DNA of 64,000 nt. Source: Gordius sp. MW1. Its lineage: Eukaryota > Nematomorpha > Gordioida > Gordea > Gordiidae. The translations under genes were made by a program, and so were the position numbers. The stretch is taken from NCBI GenBank assembly GCA_964036665.1, contig OZ038530.1, positions 2,232,001 through 2,296,000 on the forward strand, read 5' to 3'. Below, piece after piece: positions 1-11,000 of the stretch. The notes under the pieces were generated by a model that ran no database searches, had not been told where the DNA came from, and saw only the letters and a program-made list of their open reading frames with translations. How positions within the stretch are numbered: position 1 is the first letter of the stretch; every line of letters begins with the position of its first letter.

Positions 1-234
1 TCAAAGAAAAATATGTGAAAAATTTTGAGGTAAAAATATTTATTTTTTTCGATTCTATGTGAAAGAGCGTAAAAAATATATAAAAGTAAGCCAATTTGAG
101 AATCCTATTATCCTTGATTGACTTCCGCAAAGAGGTTTTAAGCTGCGAGAACTATCATTTTGACAAAAGACAACGTTTTATTGTTGCGATTAGTTTGTTG
201 TATCGCAACGTGAGTGCTTAATTTTTCAAAAATG

Positions 235-242
235 CACTCACT
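235..242 (+). repeat. CACT micro-duplication (CACTCACT)
   Basis: Most monomers of this class read AATGCACTATGCG; here and at 4031-4038 the CACT is doubled. The third related copy near 6445 has the single form. The shared change marks units A-I and A-II as sisters. Confidence 0.85.
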
Positions 243-647
243 ATGCGATCATGATTTCAAAGTAATAGTTTTCTAATTCTGAGAAATTTTTACTTTTTAT
301 CATCGAAACCACGTCTGAAAACGATAACTTTCATCGGATGCATACGGTTGAAAGAAAAATATGTGAAAAATTTTGAGGTAAAAATATTTATTTTTTTCGA
401 TTCTATGTGAAAGAGCGTAAAAAATATATAAAAGTAAGCCAATTTGAGAATCCTATTATCCTTGATTGACTTCCGCAAAGAGGTTTTAAAATGCGAGAAC
501 TATCATTTTGACAAAAGACAACGTTTTATTGTTGCGATTAGTTTGTTGTATCGCAACGTGAGTGCTTAATTTTTGAAAACTGCTCTATGCGATCATGATT
601 TCAAAGTAATAGTTTTTAGATTCTGATAAATTTTTACTTGGGATCAT

Positions 648-840
648 AGAAACCACGTCTGAAAACGACAACTTTCATCGGATGAATACGGTTCAAAGAA
701 AAACATGTGAAAAATTTTGAGGTAAAAATATTTATTTTTTTCGATTCTATGTGAAAGAGCATAAAAAAATATATAAAAGTAAGCCAATTTGAGAATCATA
801 TTATCCTCGATTGACCTCCGCAAAGAGGTTTTAAGCTGCG
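648..840 (+). repeat. Half-unit A of the monomer (~193 bp), example copy
   Basis: The first part of the monomer resembles the second part (841-992). Matching anchors are TGAAAACGACAAC at 660-672 against TTGACAAAAGACAACG at 853-868, and AAAGTAAGCCAATTTGAGA at 776-794 against AAAGTTATAGTTTTCTGA at 948-965 (other copies read AAAGTAATAGTTTTTAGA there). The offset of the second anchor is 172 bases, exactly half of 344. Offsets at other anchors are 193, 199 and 182, which needs several indels, including the T-rich and A-rich tracts present only in half A. I infer an ancient duplication of a unit of about 172 bp; the alignment was done by eye. Confidence 0.5.
772..779 (+). promoter_or_regulatory. 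TATA-box-like motif TATAAAAG, present in most monomers
   Basis: TATATAAAAGTAAG matches the Pol II TATA consensus well and lies just downstream of an A-rich tract. In some monomer classes it reads TATATAAGAG, and in copies near 55547 and 63467 it reads TATTTAAAAG. No start-site element could be tied to it. AT-rich DNA yields such motifs by chance, so promoter activity is only a possibility. Satellite transcription is known in many eukaryotes. Confidence 0.2.
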
Positions 841-865
841 AGAACTATCATTTTGACAAAAGACA

Positions 866-919
866 ACGTTTTATTGTTGCGATTAGTTTGTTGTATCGCA
901 ACGTGAGTGCTTAATTTTT
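866..919 (+). other. Conserved core of the monomer, example copy
   Basis: The stretch from ACGTTTTATTG through the hairpin to GAGTGCTTAATTTTT holds none of the six class-defining blocks and reads the same in nearly every copy I checked from 1 to 64 kb. Rare exceptions include ATCACAAC near 3653, 6069, 11580 and 12613, GTTGCTAT near 34985, ATTTCAAC near 19505, a short deletion shared at 35325 and 40145, and T-rich variants near 32218 and 36694. Other parts such as AAGCCAATTTGAGAATC are also well conserved, so this core is not unique in that. A protein-binding role is only a suggestion. Confidence 0.5.
876..902. repeat. Perfect 8-bp inverted repeat, 11-base loop (example copy)
   Basis: GTTGCGAT at 876-883 is the exact reverse complement of ATCGCAAC at 895-902, with loop TAGTTTGTTGT between them. 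The same dyad is in almost every monomer, for example 183-209 and 531-557. Loop variants occur (TTCTATCGC near 18125 and 21226; TAGTATCGC near 43269, 44303, 50499, 51533 and 53597). Stem variants are fewer than expected for free drift by eye, but I did not count all copies. Dyads of this kind are typical of binding sites for dimeric proteins or of cruciform-forming satellite DNA. Confidence 0.75.
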
Positions 920-936
920 GAAAATGGCTCTATGCA

Positions 937-944
937 ATCATGAT
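937..944. repeat. Palindrome ATCATGAT (example copy)
   Basis: An 8-base perfect palindrome sits just after block V2 in both the GCGATCATGAT and GCAATCATGAT classes, so it survives the V2 change. It is lost in the CATTATTTC variants near 31606, 35392, 35740, 36084, 40216 and 40560, and in a 5-base deletion near 59155. Confidence 0.6.
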
Positions 945-1260
945 TTCAAAGTTATAGTTTTCTGATTCTGATAAATTTTTACTTTTTATCATCGAAATCA
1001 CGTCTGAAAACGACAACTTTCATCGGATGCATACGGTTGAAAGGAAAATATGTGAAAAATTTTGAGGTAAAAATATTTATTTTTTTCGATTCTATGTGAA
1101 AGAGCATGAAAAAATATATAAAAGTAAGCCAATTTGAGAATCCTATTATCCTCGATTGACTTCCGCAAAGAGGTTTTAAGCTGCGAGAACTATCATTTTG
1201 ACAAAAGACAACGTTTTATTGTTGCGATTAGTTTGTTGTATCGCAACGTGAGTGCTTAAT

Positions 1261-2640
1261 TTTTGAAAACTGCTCTATGCGATCATGATTTCAAAGTAAT
1301 AGTTTTTAGATTTTGATAAATTTTTACTTGGGATCATAGAAACCACGTCTGAAAACGACAACTTTCATCGGATGAATACGGTTGAAAGGAAAATATGTGA
1401 AAAATTTTGAGGTAAAAATATTTATTTTTTTCGCCTCTATGTGAAAGAGCATGAAAAAATATATAAGAGTAAGCCAATTTGAGAATCCTATTATCCTCGA
1501 TTGACTTCCGAAAAGAGGTTTTAAGATGCGAGAACTATCATTTTGACAAAAGACAACGTTTTATTGTTGCGATTAGTTTGTTGTATCGCAACGTGAGTGC
1601 TTAATTTTTCAAAAATGCACTATGCGATCATGATTTCAAAGTAATAGTTTTCTGATTCTGATAAATTTTTACTTTTTATCATCGAAACCACGTCTGAAAA
1701 CGACAACTTTCATCGGATGCATACGGTTGAAAGGAAAATATGTGAAAAATTTTGAGGTAAAAATATTTATTTTTTTCGATTCTATGTGAAAGAGCATGAA
1801 AAAATATATAAGAGTAAGCGAATTTGAGAATCCTATTATCCTCGATTGACTTCCGAAAAGAGGTTTTAAGATGCGAGAACTATCATTTTGACAAAAGACA
1901 ACGTTTTATTGTTGCGATTAGTTTGTTGTATCGCAACGTGGGTGCTTAATTTTTAAAAACTGCTCTATGCGATCATGATTTCAAAGTAATAGTTTTTAGA
2001 TTCTGATAAATTTTTACTTGGGATCATAGAAACCACGTCTGAAAACGACAACTTTCATCTGATGAATACGGTTGAAAGGAAAATATGTGAAAAATTTTGA
2101 GGTAAAAATATTTATTTTTTTCGATTCTATGTAAAAGAGCATGAAAAAATATATAAAAGTAAGCCAATTTGAGAATCCTATTATCCTCGATTGACTTCCG
2201 CAAAGAGGTTTTAAGCTGCGAGAACTATCATTTTGACAAAAGACAACGTTTTATTGTTGCGATTAGTTTGTTGTATCGCAACGTGAGTGCTTAATTTTTC
2301 AAAAATGCACTATGCGATCATGATTTCAAAGTAATAGTTTTCCGATTCTGATAAATTTTTACTTTTTATCATCGAAACCACGTCTGAAAACGACAACTTT
2401 CATCGGATGTATACGGTTGAAAGGAAAATATGTGAAAAATTTTGAGGTAAAAATATTTATTTTTTTCGATTCTATGTGAAAGAGCATGAAAAAATATATA
2501 AGAGTAAGCCAATTTGAGAATCCTATTATCCTCGATTGACTTCCGAAAAGAGGTTTTAAGATGCGAGAACTATCATTTTGACAAAAGACAACGTTTTATT
2601 GTTGCGATTAGTTTGTTGTATCGCAACGTGAGTGCTTAAT
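1261..2640 (+). repeat. Four-monomer (1,380 bp) segment, first copy
   Basis: The bases from about 1261 to 2055 read the same as 2641 to 3435, including TTTTGATAAA, CGCCTCTATG, GAGTAAGCG and CATCTGATG. The offset is exactly 1,380 (4 x 345). This tandem duplication accounts for unit A-I being 11 rather than 7 monomers long. Confidence 0.8.
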
Positions 2641-3435
2641 TTTTGAAAACTGCTCTATGCGATCATGATTTCAAAGTAATAGTTTTTAGATTTTGATAAA
2701 TTTTTACTTGGGATCATAGAAACCACGTCTGAAAACGACAACTTTCATCGGATGAATACGGTTGAAAGGAAAATATGTGAAAAATTTTGAGGTAAAAATA
2801 TTTATTTTTTTCGCCTCTATGTGAAAGAGCATGAAAAAATATATAAGAGTAAGCCAATTTGAGAATCCTATTATCCTCGATTGACTTCCGAAAAGAGGTT
2901 TTAAGATGCGAGAACTATCATTTTGACAAAAGACAACGTTTTATTGTTGCGATTAGTTTGTTGTATCGCAACGTGAGTGCTTAATTTTTCAAAAATGCAC
3001 TATGCGATCATGATTTCAAAGTAATAGTTTTCTGATTCTGATAAATTTTTACTTTTTATCATCGAAACCACGTCTGAAAACGACAACTTTCATCGGATGC
3101 ATACGGTTGAAAGGAAAATATGTGAAAAATTTTGAGGTAAAAATATTTATTTTTTTCGATTCTATGTGAAAGAGCATGAAAAAATATATAAGAGTAAGCG
3201 AATTTGAGAATCCTATTATCCTCGATTGACTTCCGAAAAGAGGTTTTAAGATGCGAGAACTATCATTTTGACAAAAGACAACGTTTTATTGTTGCGATTA
3301 GTTTGTTGTATCGCAACGTGGGTGCTTAATTTTTAAAAACTGCTCTATGCGATCATGATTTCAAAGTAATAGTTTTTAGATTCTGATAAATTTTTACTTG
3401 GGATCATAGAAACCACGTCTGAAAACGACAACTTT
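2641..3435 (+). repeat. Four-monomer segment, second (partial) copy
   Basis: This is a copy of 1261-2055 at an offset of 1,380. It diverges after CATCTGATGAATACGGTT, where this copy continues CAAAGAAAAATATG and the first continues GAAAGGAAAATATG. The break therefore lies close to 3450. Confidence 0.75.
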
Positions 3436-3796
3436 CATCTGATGAATACGGTTCAAAGAAAAATATGTGAAAAATTTTGAGGTAAAAATATTTATTTTTT
3501 CGATTCTATGTGAAAGAGCGTAAAAAAATATATAAAAGTAAGCCAATTTGAGAATCCTATTATCCTCGATTGACTTCCGCAAAGAGGTTTTAAGCTGCGA
3601 GAACTATCATTTTGACAAAAGACAACGTTTTATTGTTGCGATTAGTTTGTTGTATCACAACGTGAGTGCTTAATTTTTCAAAAATGCACTATGCGATCAT
3701 GATTTCAAAGTAATAGTTTTCTAATTCTGAGAAATTTTTACTTTTTATCATCGAAACCACGTCTGAAAACGACAACTTTCATCGGATGAATACGGT

Positions 3797-6211
3797 TCAA
3801 AGAAAAATATGTGAAAAATTTTGAGGTAAAAATATTTATTTTTTTCGATTCTATGTGAAAGAGCGTAAAAAATATATAAAAGTAAGCCAATTTGAGAATC
3901 CTATTATCCTTGATTGACTTCCGCAAAGAGGTTTTAAGCTGCGAGAACTATCATTTTGACAAAAGACAACGTTTTATTGTTGCGATTAGTTTGTTGTATC
4001 GCAACGTGAGTGCTTAATTTTTCAAAAATGCACTCACTATGCGATCATGATTTCAAAGTAATAGTTTTCTAATTCTGAGAAATTTTTACTTTTTATCATC
4101 GAAACCACGTCTGAAAACGATAACTTTCATCGGATGCATACGGTTGAAAGAAAAATATGTGAAAAATTTTGAGGTAAAAATATTTATTTTTTTCGATTCT
4201 ATGTGAAAGAGCGTAAAAAATATATAAAAGTAAGCCAATTTGAGAATCCTATTATCCTTGATTGACTTCCGCAAAGAGGTTTTAAAATGCGAGAACTATC
4301 ATTTTGACAAAAGACAACGTTTTATTGTTGCGATTAGTTTGTTGTATCGCAACGTGAGTGCTTAATTTTTGAAAACTGCTCTATGCGATCATGATTTCAA
4401 AGTAATAGTTTTTAGATTCTGATAAATTTTTACTTGGGATCATAGAAACCACGTCTGAAAACGACAACTTTCATCGGATGAATACGGTTCAAAGAAAAAC
4501 ATGTGAAAAATTTTGAGGTAAAAATATTTATTTTTTTCGATTCTATGTGAAAGAGCATAAAAAAATATATAAAAGTAAGCCAATTTGAGAATCATATTAT
4601 CCTCGATTGACCTCCGCAAAGAGGTTTTAAGCTGCGAGAACTATCATTTTGACAAAAGACAACGTTTTATTGTTGCGATTAGTTTGTTGTATCGCAACGT
4701 GAGTGCTTAATTTTTGAAAATGGCTCTATGCAATCATGATTTCAAAGTTATAGTTTTCTGATTCTGATAAATTTTTACTTTTTATCATCGAAACCACGTC
4801 TGAAAACGACAACTTTCATCGGATGCATACGGTTGAAAGGAAAATATGTGAAAAATTTTGAGGTAAAAATATTTATTTTTTTCGATTCTATGTGAAAGAG
4901 CATGAAAAAATATATAAAAGTAAGCCAATTTGAGAATCCTATTATCCTCGATTGACTTCCGCAAAGAGGTTTTAAGCTGCGAGAACTATCATTTTGACAA
5001 AAGACAACGTTTTATTGTTGCGATTAGTTTGTTGTATCGCAACGTGAGTGCTTAATTTTTGAAAACTGCTCTATGCGATCATGATTTCAAAGTAATAGTT
5101 TTTAGATTTTGATAAATTTTTACTTGGGATCATAGAAACCACGTCTGAAAACGACAACTTTCATCGGATGAATACGGTTGAAAGGAAAATATGTGAAAAA
5201 TTTTGAGGTAAAAATATTTATTTTTTTCGCCTCTATGTGAAAGAGCATGAAAAAATATATAAGAGTAAGCCAATTTGAGAATCCTATTATCCTCGATTGA
5301 CTTCCGAAAAGAGGTTTTAAGATGCGAGAACTATCATTTTGACAAAAGACAACGTTTTATTGTTGCGATTAGTTTGTTGTTCGCAACGTGAGTGCTTAAT
5401 TTTTCAAAAATGCACTATGCGATCATGATTTCAAAGTAATAGTTTTCTGATTCTGATAAATTTTTACTTTTTATCATCGAAACCACGTCTGAAAACGACA
5501 ACTTTCATCGGATGCATACGGTTGAAAGGAAAATATGTGAAAAATTTTGAGGTAAAAATATTTATTTTTTTCGATTCTATGTGAAAGAGCATGAAAAAAT
5601 ATATAAGAGTAAGCGAATTTGAGAATCCTATTATCCTCGATTGACTTCCGAAAAGAGGTTTTAAGATGCGAGAACTATCATTTTGACAAAAGACAACGTT
5701 TTATTGTTGCGATTAGTTTGTTGTATCGCAACGTGGGTGCTTAATTTTTAAAAACTGCTCTATGCGATCATGATTTCAAAGTAATAGTTTTTAGATTCTG
5801 ATAAATTTTTACTTGGGATCATAGAAACCACGTCTGAAAACGACAACTTTCATCTGATGAATACGGTTCAAAGAAAAATATGTGAAAAATTTTGAGGTAA
5901 AAATATTTATTTTTTCGATTCTATGTGAAAGAGCGTAAAAAAATATATAAAAGTAAGCCAATTTGAGAATCCTATTATCCTCGATTGACTTCCGCAAAGA
6001 GGTTTTAAGCTGCGAGAACTATCATTTTGACAAAAGACAACGTTTTATTGTTGCGATTAGTTTGTTGTATCACAACGTGAGTGCTTAATTTTTCAAAAAT
6101 GCACTATGCGATCATGATTTCAAAGTAATAGTTTTCTAATTCTGAGAAATTTTTACTTTTTATCATCGAAACCACGTCTGAAAACGACAACTTTCATCGG
6201 ATGAATACGGT
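3797..6211 (+). repeat. HOR unit A-II, 7 monomers (2,415 bp)
   Basis: This is the basic 7-monomer unit. Positions 3394, 3738 and 4086 recur at 5809, 6153 and 6497 (offsets 2,415, 2,415 and 2,411; the last differs by the 4-base CACT insertion). One copy near 5379 has a 2-base loss in the hairpin loop (TTGTTCGCAAC). Confidence 0.85.
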
Positions 6212-8060
6212 TCAAAGAAAAATATGTGAAAAATTTTGAGGTAAAAATATTTATTTTTTTCGATTCTATGTGAAAGAGCGTAAAAAATATATAAAAGTAA
6301 GCCAATTTGAGAATCCTATTATCCTTGATTGACTTCCGCAAAGAGGTTTTAAGCTGCGAGAACTATCATTTTGACAAAAGACAACGTTTTATTGTTGCGA
6401 TTAGTTTGTTGTATCGCAACGTGAGTGCTTAATTTTTCAAAAATGCACTATGCGATCATGATTTCAAAGTAATAGTTTTCTAATTCTGAGAAATTTTTAC
6501 TTTTTATCATCGAAACCACGTCTGAAAACGATAACTTTCATCGGATGCATACGGTTGAAAGAAAAATATGTGAAAAATTTTGAGGTAAAAATATTTATTT
6601 TTTTCGATTCTATGTGAAAGAGCGTAAAAAATATATAAAAGTAAGCCAATTTGAGAATCCTATTATCCTTGATTGACTTCCGCAAAGAGGTTTTAAAATG
6701 CGAGAACTATCATTTTGACAAAAGACAACGTTTTATTGTTGCGATTAGTTTGTTGTATCGCAACGTGAGTGCTTAATTTTTGAAAACTGCTCTATGCGAT
6801 CATGATTTCAAAGTAATAGTTTTTAGATTCTGATAAATTTTTACTTGGGATCATAGAAACCACGTCTGAAAACGACAACTTTCATCGGATGAATACGGTT
6901 CAAAGAAAAACATGTGAAAAATTTTGAGGTAAAAATATTTATTTTTTTCGATTCTATGTGAAAGAGCATAAAAAAATATATAAAAGTAAGCCAATTTGAG
7001 AATCCTATTATCCTCGATTGACCTCCGCAAAGAGGTTTTAAGCTGCGAGAACTATCATTTTGACAAAAGACAACGTTTTATTGTTGCGATTAGTTTGTTG
7101 TATCGCAACGTGAGTGCTTAATTTTTGAAAATGGCTCTATGCAATCATGATTTCAAAGTTATAGTTTTCTGATTCTGATAAATTTTTACTTTTTATCATC
7201 GAAACCACGTCTGAAAACGACAACTTTCATCGGATGCATACGGTTGAAAGGAAAATATGTGAAAAATTTTGAGGTAAAAATATTTATTTTTTTCGATTCT
7301 ATGTGAAAGAGCATGAAAAAATATATAAAAGTAAGCCAATTTGAGAATCCTATTATCCTCGATTGACTTCCGCAAAGAGGTTTTAAGCTGCGAGAACTAT
7401 CATTTTGACAAAAGACAACGTTTTATTGTTGCGATTAGTTTGTTGTATCGCAACGTGAGTGCTTAATTTTTGAAAACTGCTCTATGCGATCATGATTTCA
7501 AAGTAATAGTTTTTAGATTTTGATAAATTTTTACTTGGGATCATAGAAACCACGTCTGAAAACGACAACTTTCATCGGATGAATACGGTTGAAAGGAAAA
7601 TATGTGAAAAATTTTGAGGTAAAAATATTTATTTTTTTCGCCTCTATGTGAAAGAGCATGAAAAAATATATAAGAGTAAGCCAATTTGAGAATCCTATTA
7701 TCCTCGATTGACTTCCGAAAAGAGGTTTTAAGATGCGAGAACTATCATTTTGACAAAAGACAACGTTTTATTGTTGCGATTAGTTTGTTGTATCGCAACG
7801 TGAGTGCTTAATTTTTCAAAAATGCACTATGCGATCATGATTTCAAAGTAATAGTTTTCTGATTCTGATAAATTTTTACTTTTTATCATCGAAACCACGT
7901 CTGAAAACGACAACTTTCATCGGATGCATACGGTTGAAAGGAAAATATGTGAAAAATTTTGAGGTAAAAATATTTATTTTTTTCGATTCTATGTGAAAGA
8001 GCATGAAAAAATATATAAGAGTAAGCGAATTTGAGAATCCTATTATCCTCGATTGACTTC
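6212..8060 (+). repeat. HOR unit A-III, partial
   Basis: It follows the A-II order through the GAGTAAGCG monomer near 8025, then departs where CCGAATAGAGG (8060) replaces CCGAAAAGAGG (5649). It overlaps the start of block B-I, so the A-type order was carried into the longer B repeat. Confidence 0.7.
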
Positions 8061-11000
8061 CGAATAGAGGTTTTAAGATGCGAGAACTATCATTTTGACA
8101 AAAGACAACGTTTTATTGTTGCGATTAGTTTGTTGTATCGCAACGTGAGTGCTTAATTTTTGAAAACTGCTCTATGCGATCATGATTTCAAAGTAATAGT
8201 TTTTAGATTCTGATAAATTTTTACTTGGGATCATAGAAACCACGTCTGAAAACGACAACTTTCATCGGATGAATACGGTTCAAAGGAAAATATGTGAAAA
8301 ATTTTGAGGTAAAAATATTTATTTTTTTCGATTCTATGTGAAAGAGCATGAAAAAATATATAAAAGTAAGCCAATTTGAGAATCCTATTATCCTTGATTG
8401 ACTTCCGAATAGAGGTTTTAAGATGCGAGAACTATCATTTTGACAAAAGACAACGTTTTATTGTTGCGATTAGTTTGTTGTATCGCAACGTGAGTGCTTA
8501 ATTTTTGAAAACTGCTCTATGCGATCATGATTTCAAAGTAATAGTTTTTAGATTGATAAATTTTTACTTGGGATCATAGAAACCACGTCTTGAAACGACA
8601 ACTTTCATCGGATGAATACGGTTGAAAGGAAAATATGTGAAAAATTTTGAGGTAAAAATATTTATTTTTTTCGCCTCTATGTGTAATAGCATGAAAAAAT
8701 ATATAAGAGTAAGCCAATTTGAGAATCCTATTATCCTCGATTGACTTCCGAAAAGAGGTTTTAAGATGCGAGAACTATCATTTTGACAAAAGACAACGTT
8801 TTATTGTTGCGATTAGTTTGTTTTATCGCAACGTGAGTGCTTAATTTTTGAAAACTGCTCTATGCGATCATGATTCCAAAGTAATAGTTTTTAGATTCTG
8901 ATAAATTTTACTTGGGATCATAGAAACCACGTCTGAAAACGACAACTTTCATCAGATGAATACGGTTCAAAGAAAAATATGTGAAAAATTTTGAGGTAAA
9001 AATATTTATTTTTTTCGATTCTATGTGAAAGAGCATAAAAAAATATATAAAAGTAAGCCAATTTGAGAATCCTATTATCCTCGACTGACTTCCGCAAAGA
9101 GGTTTTAAGCTGCGAGAACTATCATTTTGACAAAAGACAACGTTTTATTGTTGCGATTAGTTTGTTGTATCGCAACGTGAGTGCTTAATTTTTGAAAATG
9201 GCTCTATGCAATCATGATTTAAAAGTAATAGTTTTCAAATTCTGATAAATTTTTACTTTTTATCATCGAAACCACGTCTGAAAACGACAACTTTCATCGG
9301 ATGAATACGGTTCAAAGAAAAATATGTGAAAAATTTTGAGGTAAAAATATTTATTTTTTTCGATTTTATGTGAAAGAGCATAAAAAAATATATAAAAGTA
9401 AGCCAATTTGAGAATCCTATTATCCTCGATTGACTTCCGCAAAGAGGTTTTAAGCTGCGAGAACTATCAGTTTCACAAAAGACAACGTTTTATTGTTGCG
9501 ATTAGTTTGTTGTATCGCAACGTGAGTGCTTAATTTTTCAAAAATGCACTATGCGATCATGATTTCAAAGTAATAGTTTTCTGATTCTGATAAATTTTTA
9601 CTTTTTATCATCGAAACCACGTCTGAAAACGACAACTTTCATCGGATGCATACGGTTGAAAGGAAAATATGTGAAAAATTTTGAGGTAAAAATATTTATT
9701 TTTTTCGATTCTATGTGAAAGAGCATGAAAAAATATATAAAAGTAAGCCAATTTGAGAATCCTATTATCCTTGATTGACTTCCGAATAGAGGTTTTAAGA
9801 TGCGAGAACTATCATTTTGACAAAAGACAACGTTTTATTGTTGCGATTAGTTTGTTGTATCGCAACGTGAGTGCTTAATTTTTGAAAACTGCTCTATGCG
9901 ATCATGATTTCAAAGTAATAGTTTTTAGATTCTGATAAATTTTTACTTGGGATCATAGAAACCACGTCTGAAAACGACAACTTTCATCGGATGAATACGG
10001 TTAAAAGAAAAATATGTGAAAAATTTTGAGGTAAAAATATTTATTTTTTTCGATTTTATGTGAAAGAGCATAAAAAAATATATAAAAGTAAGCCAATTTG
10101 AGAATCCTATTATCCTCGATTGACTTCCGCAAAGAGGTTTTAAGCTGCGAGAACTATCATTTTGACAAAAGACAACGTTTTATTGTTGCGATTAGTTTGT
10201 TGTATCGCAACGTGAGTGCTTAATTTTTGAAAATGGCTCTATGCAATCATGATTTCAAAGTAATAGTTTTCAGATTCTGATAAAATTTTACTTTTTATCA
10301 TCGAAACCACGTCTGAAAACGACAACTTTCATCGGATGAATACGGTTCAAAGAAAATTATGTGAATAATTTTGAGGTAAAAATATTTATTTTTTTCGATT
10401 CTATGTGAAAGAGCATAAAAAAATATATAAAAGTAAACCAATTTGAGAATCCTATTATCCTCGATTGACTTCCGCAAAGAGGTTTTAAGCTGCGAGAACT
10501 ATCATTCTGACAAAAGACAGCGTTTTATTGTTGCGATTAGTTTGTTGTATCGCAACGTGAGTGCTTAATTTTCAAAAATGCACTATGCGATCATGATTTC
10601 AAAGTAATAGTTTTCTGATTCTGATAAATTTTTACTTTTATCATCGAAACCACGTCTGAAAACGACAACATTCATCGGATGCATACGGTTGAAAGAAAAA
10701 TATGTGAAAAATTTTGAGGTAAAAATATTTATTTTTTTCGATTCTATGTGAAAGAGCGTAAAAAATATATAAAAGTAAGCCAATTTGAGAATCCTATTAT
10801 CCTTGATTGACTTCCGCAAAGAGGTTTTAAAATGCGAGAACTATCATTTTGACAAAAGACAACGTTTTATTGTTGCGATTAGTTTGTTGTATCGCAACGT
10901 GAGTGCTTAATTTTTGAAAACTGCTCTATGCGATCATGATTTCAAAGTAATAGTTTTTAGATTCTGATAAATTTTTACTTGGGATCATAGAAACCACGTC

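Larger units (their letters stand above)
841..992 (+). repeat. Half-unit B of the monomer (~152 bp), example copy
   Basis: This is the diverged partner of half-unit A. It begins AGAACTATCATTTTGAC, which lines up with AGAAACCACGTCTGAAA at the start of half A. It carries the perfect hairpin (876-902) that half A lacks. It lacks the long T and A tracts of half A. The two halves average about 172 bp. Confidence 0.5.
655..999 (+). repeat. Representative satellite monomer with its six variable blocks
   Basis: This 345-bp copy, counted from ACGTCT, serves as a reference. Classes are told apart by six blocks. V3 (about 678-708) reads GATGAATACGGTTCAAAG or GATGCATACGGTTGAAAG. V4 (742-750) reads CGATTCTAT, CGCCTCTAT or CGATTTTAT. 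V5 (759-780) reads GCGT, GCATAA or GCATGAA, followed by TATATAAAAG or TATATAAGAG. V6 (817-840) reads CCGCAAAGAGG...GCTGCG, CCGAATAGAGG...GATGCG or CCGAAAAGAGG...GATGCG. V2 (917-940) reads AAAACTGCTCTATGCG, AAAATGGCTCTATGCA or CAAAAATGCACTATGCG. V1 (981-996) reads CTTGGGATCATAG or CTTTTTATCATCG. The order of block combinations defines the higher-order repeats listed below. Confidence 0.9.
1..3796 (+). repeat. HOR unit A-I, 11 monomers
   Basis: Position 1 corresponds to 3797 in the next unit. Shared rare markers include the CACTCACT insertion (235 and 4031), AAAACATGTG (about 700 and 4497), CATATTATCC (797 and 4593) and TTTTGATAAA (1311 and 5107). The unit has four more monomers than A-II because of an internal 1,380-bp duplication. 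Its left end is outside the window. Confidence 0.8.

Noticed and set aside
290-478. Minus-strand reading frame of 62 codons, recurring at 3394-3582, 3738-3926, 4086-4274, 5809-5997, 6153-6341, 6497-6685, 10583-10819, 11320-11508, 11664-11852, 12008-12196, 12697-12885, 16488-16676, 33368-33553 and 37157-37342
   Set aside because: It begins with TTG rather than ATG, is low in complexity (rich in F, I, K, Y), and exists only because the monomer lacks stops in that frame in some classes. Most of the ~186 monomers do not keep it open, and class differences fall in it without regard to codons. It is a shadow of the satellite.
687-705. Pol III B-box (GGTTCAAAG) suggesting a tRNA-derived repeat
   Set aside because: Only the first seven bases fit the B-box, and no A-box at a proper distance or tRNA-like folding was found. 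Half of the classes read GGTTGAAAG.
655-999. CENP-B box in the monomer
   Set aside because: No stretch resembles the TTCG...CGGG pattern of the mammalian box; CTTCCGCAAAGAGG is not a match.
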